A DNA stretch of 6,201 nucleotides from positions 1-6,201 of the forward strand of contig JAKBCQ010000185.1 in the NCBI GenBank assembly GCA_021807585.1, given 5' to 3'. The translations under genes were made by a program, and so were the position numbers. The DNA is from Planctomycetota bacterium. Lineage in GTDB: Bacteria; Planctomycetota; Planctomycetia; Isosphaerales; Isosphaeraceae. The notes beneath the pieces were generated by a model. That model was not told where the DNA came from, made no database searches, and saw only the letters and a list, made by a program, of their open reading frames with translations. Position 1 is the first letter of the stretch, and each line of letters opens with the position of its first letter. Shown here piece by piece: positions 6,080 through 6,201 of this stretch.

Positions 6080-6201
6080 CTAGGCCGTGTTGACAATAAC
6101 GCCAACGATTACAAGAGTCGAGACAATATGGACAAATCCCTGATAGTTCCGCTCCGTCTTATCATATCGAGTCGCAATTCGTCTGTAATGCTTGATTCGG
6201 T
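6080..6201 (-). CDS. IS5-family (IS427-like) transposase, 3' end only
   Basis: The minus strand from the right edge encodes 39 residues and a TAG stop (plus-strand 6080-6082). The peptide begins RIKHYRRIATRYDKTERNYQ and continues GFVHIVSTLVIVG. This is the well-known C-terminal block of DDE transposases of the IS5 family: the RRIATRYDK motif following the catalytic Glu helix, then a hydrophobic tail. The Glu itself lies beyond the window. The rest of the gene is cut by the window edge, so whether the copy is intact is unknown. It is convergent with the desaturase gene, with a single base between the two stop codons. Confidence 0.85.
   Translation of the reverse strand, partial: RIKHYRRIATRYDKTERNYQGFVHIVSTLVIVGVIVNTA
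6080..6201 (-). mobile_element. Left part of an IS5-family insertion sequence
   Basis: The transposase end implies that an insertion sequence occupies the right edge. The most economical boundary is the palindrome CTAG at 6080-6083, with the terminal inverted repeat starting GGCCGTGTTGACA at 6084. IS5-family elements commonly duplicate TA- or CTAG-type targets. The other end is outside the window, so the boundary is inferred. Confidence 0.6.

Overview
The window looks like a chromosomal accessory stretch from a GC-rich bacterium. I infer a planctomycete, most likely of the Isosphaeraceae type. The grounds are the mix of genes (an MCE/MlaE lipid transporter, a CrtI-like desaturase, a small conserved protein of a kind I associate with planctomycetes), the G-ending codon style and a strong excess of the hexamer CGATCG. 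The placement is an inference from style, not from a marker gene.

Left part (1-1476, minus strand): an MlaE-type ABC permease is followed by a truncated MlaD/MCE-domain substrate-binding protein that runs off the left edge. They would belong to one lipid-trafficking ABC importer/exporter of the cell envelope. The ATPase (MlaF) is not between them and is not in the window. Each gene has its own recognisable sigma70-like promoter: TTATCA-17-TATTAT before mlaE, and TTCATT-17-TATAAT in the 167-bp gap before mlaD.

Middle part (1477-3948): an AT-rich divergent promoter region with a 14-bp perfect palindrome separates mlaE from a plus-strand classical short-chain dehydrogenase. Convergent to this is a minus-strand pair: a two-domain GNAT acetyltransferase followed 30 bp later by a 100-residue conserved protein of unknown function.

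Right part (3949-6201): a minus-strand 102-residue Rieske ferredoxin ends in a good intrinsic terminator. It is transcribed divergently from a 500-residue FAD-dependent carotenoid-desaturase-type oxidoreductase, and the shared intergenic region suggests a possible redox partnership. The desaturase gene is compositionally split: its first 465 bases are C-rich with ACC as the only Thr codon, while the rest resembles its neighbours. Immediately after its stop codon lies the 3' end of an IS5-family (IS427-like) transposase on the minus strand. Its TAG stop sits inside the palindrome CTAG, the kind of site such elements duplicate on insertion.

I saw no tRNA, rRNA, CRISPR array, riboswitch or clear novel multi-gene system. 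The items most worth a second look are the IS junction, the mosaic desaturase gene, the CGATCG excess and the promoter-proximal palindrome.
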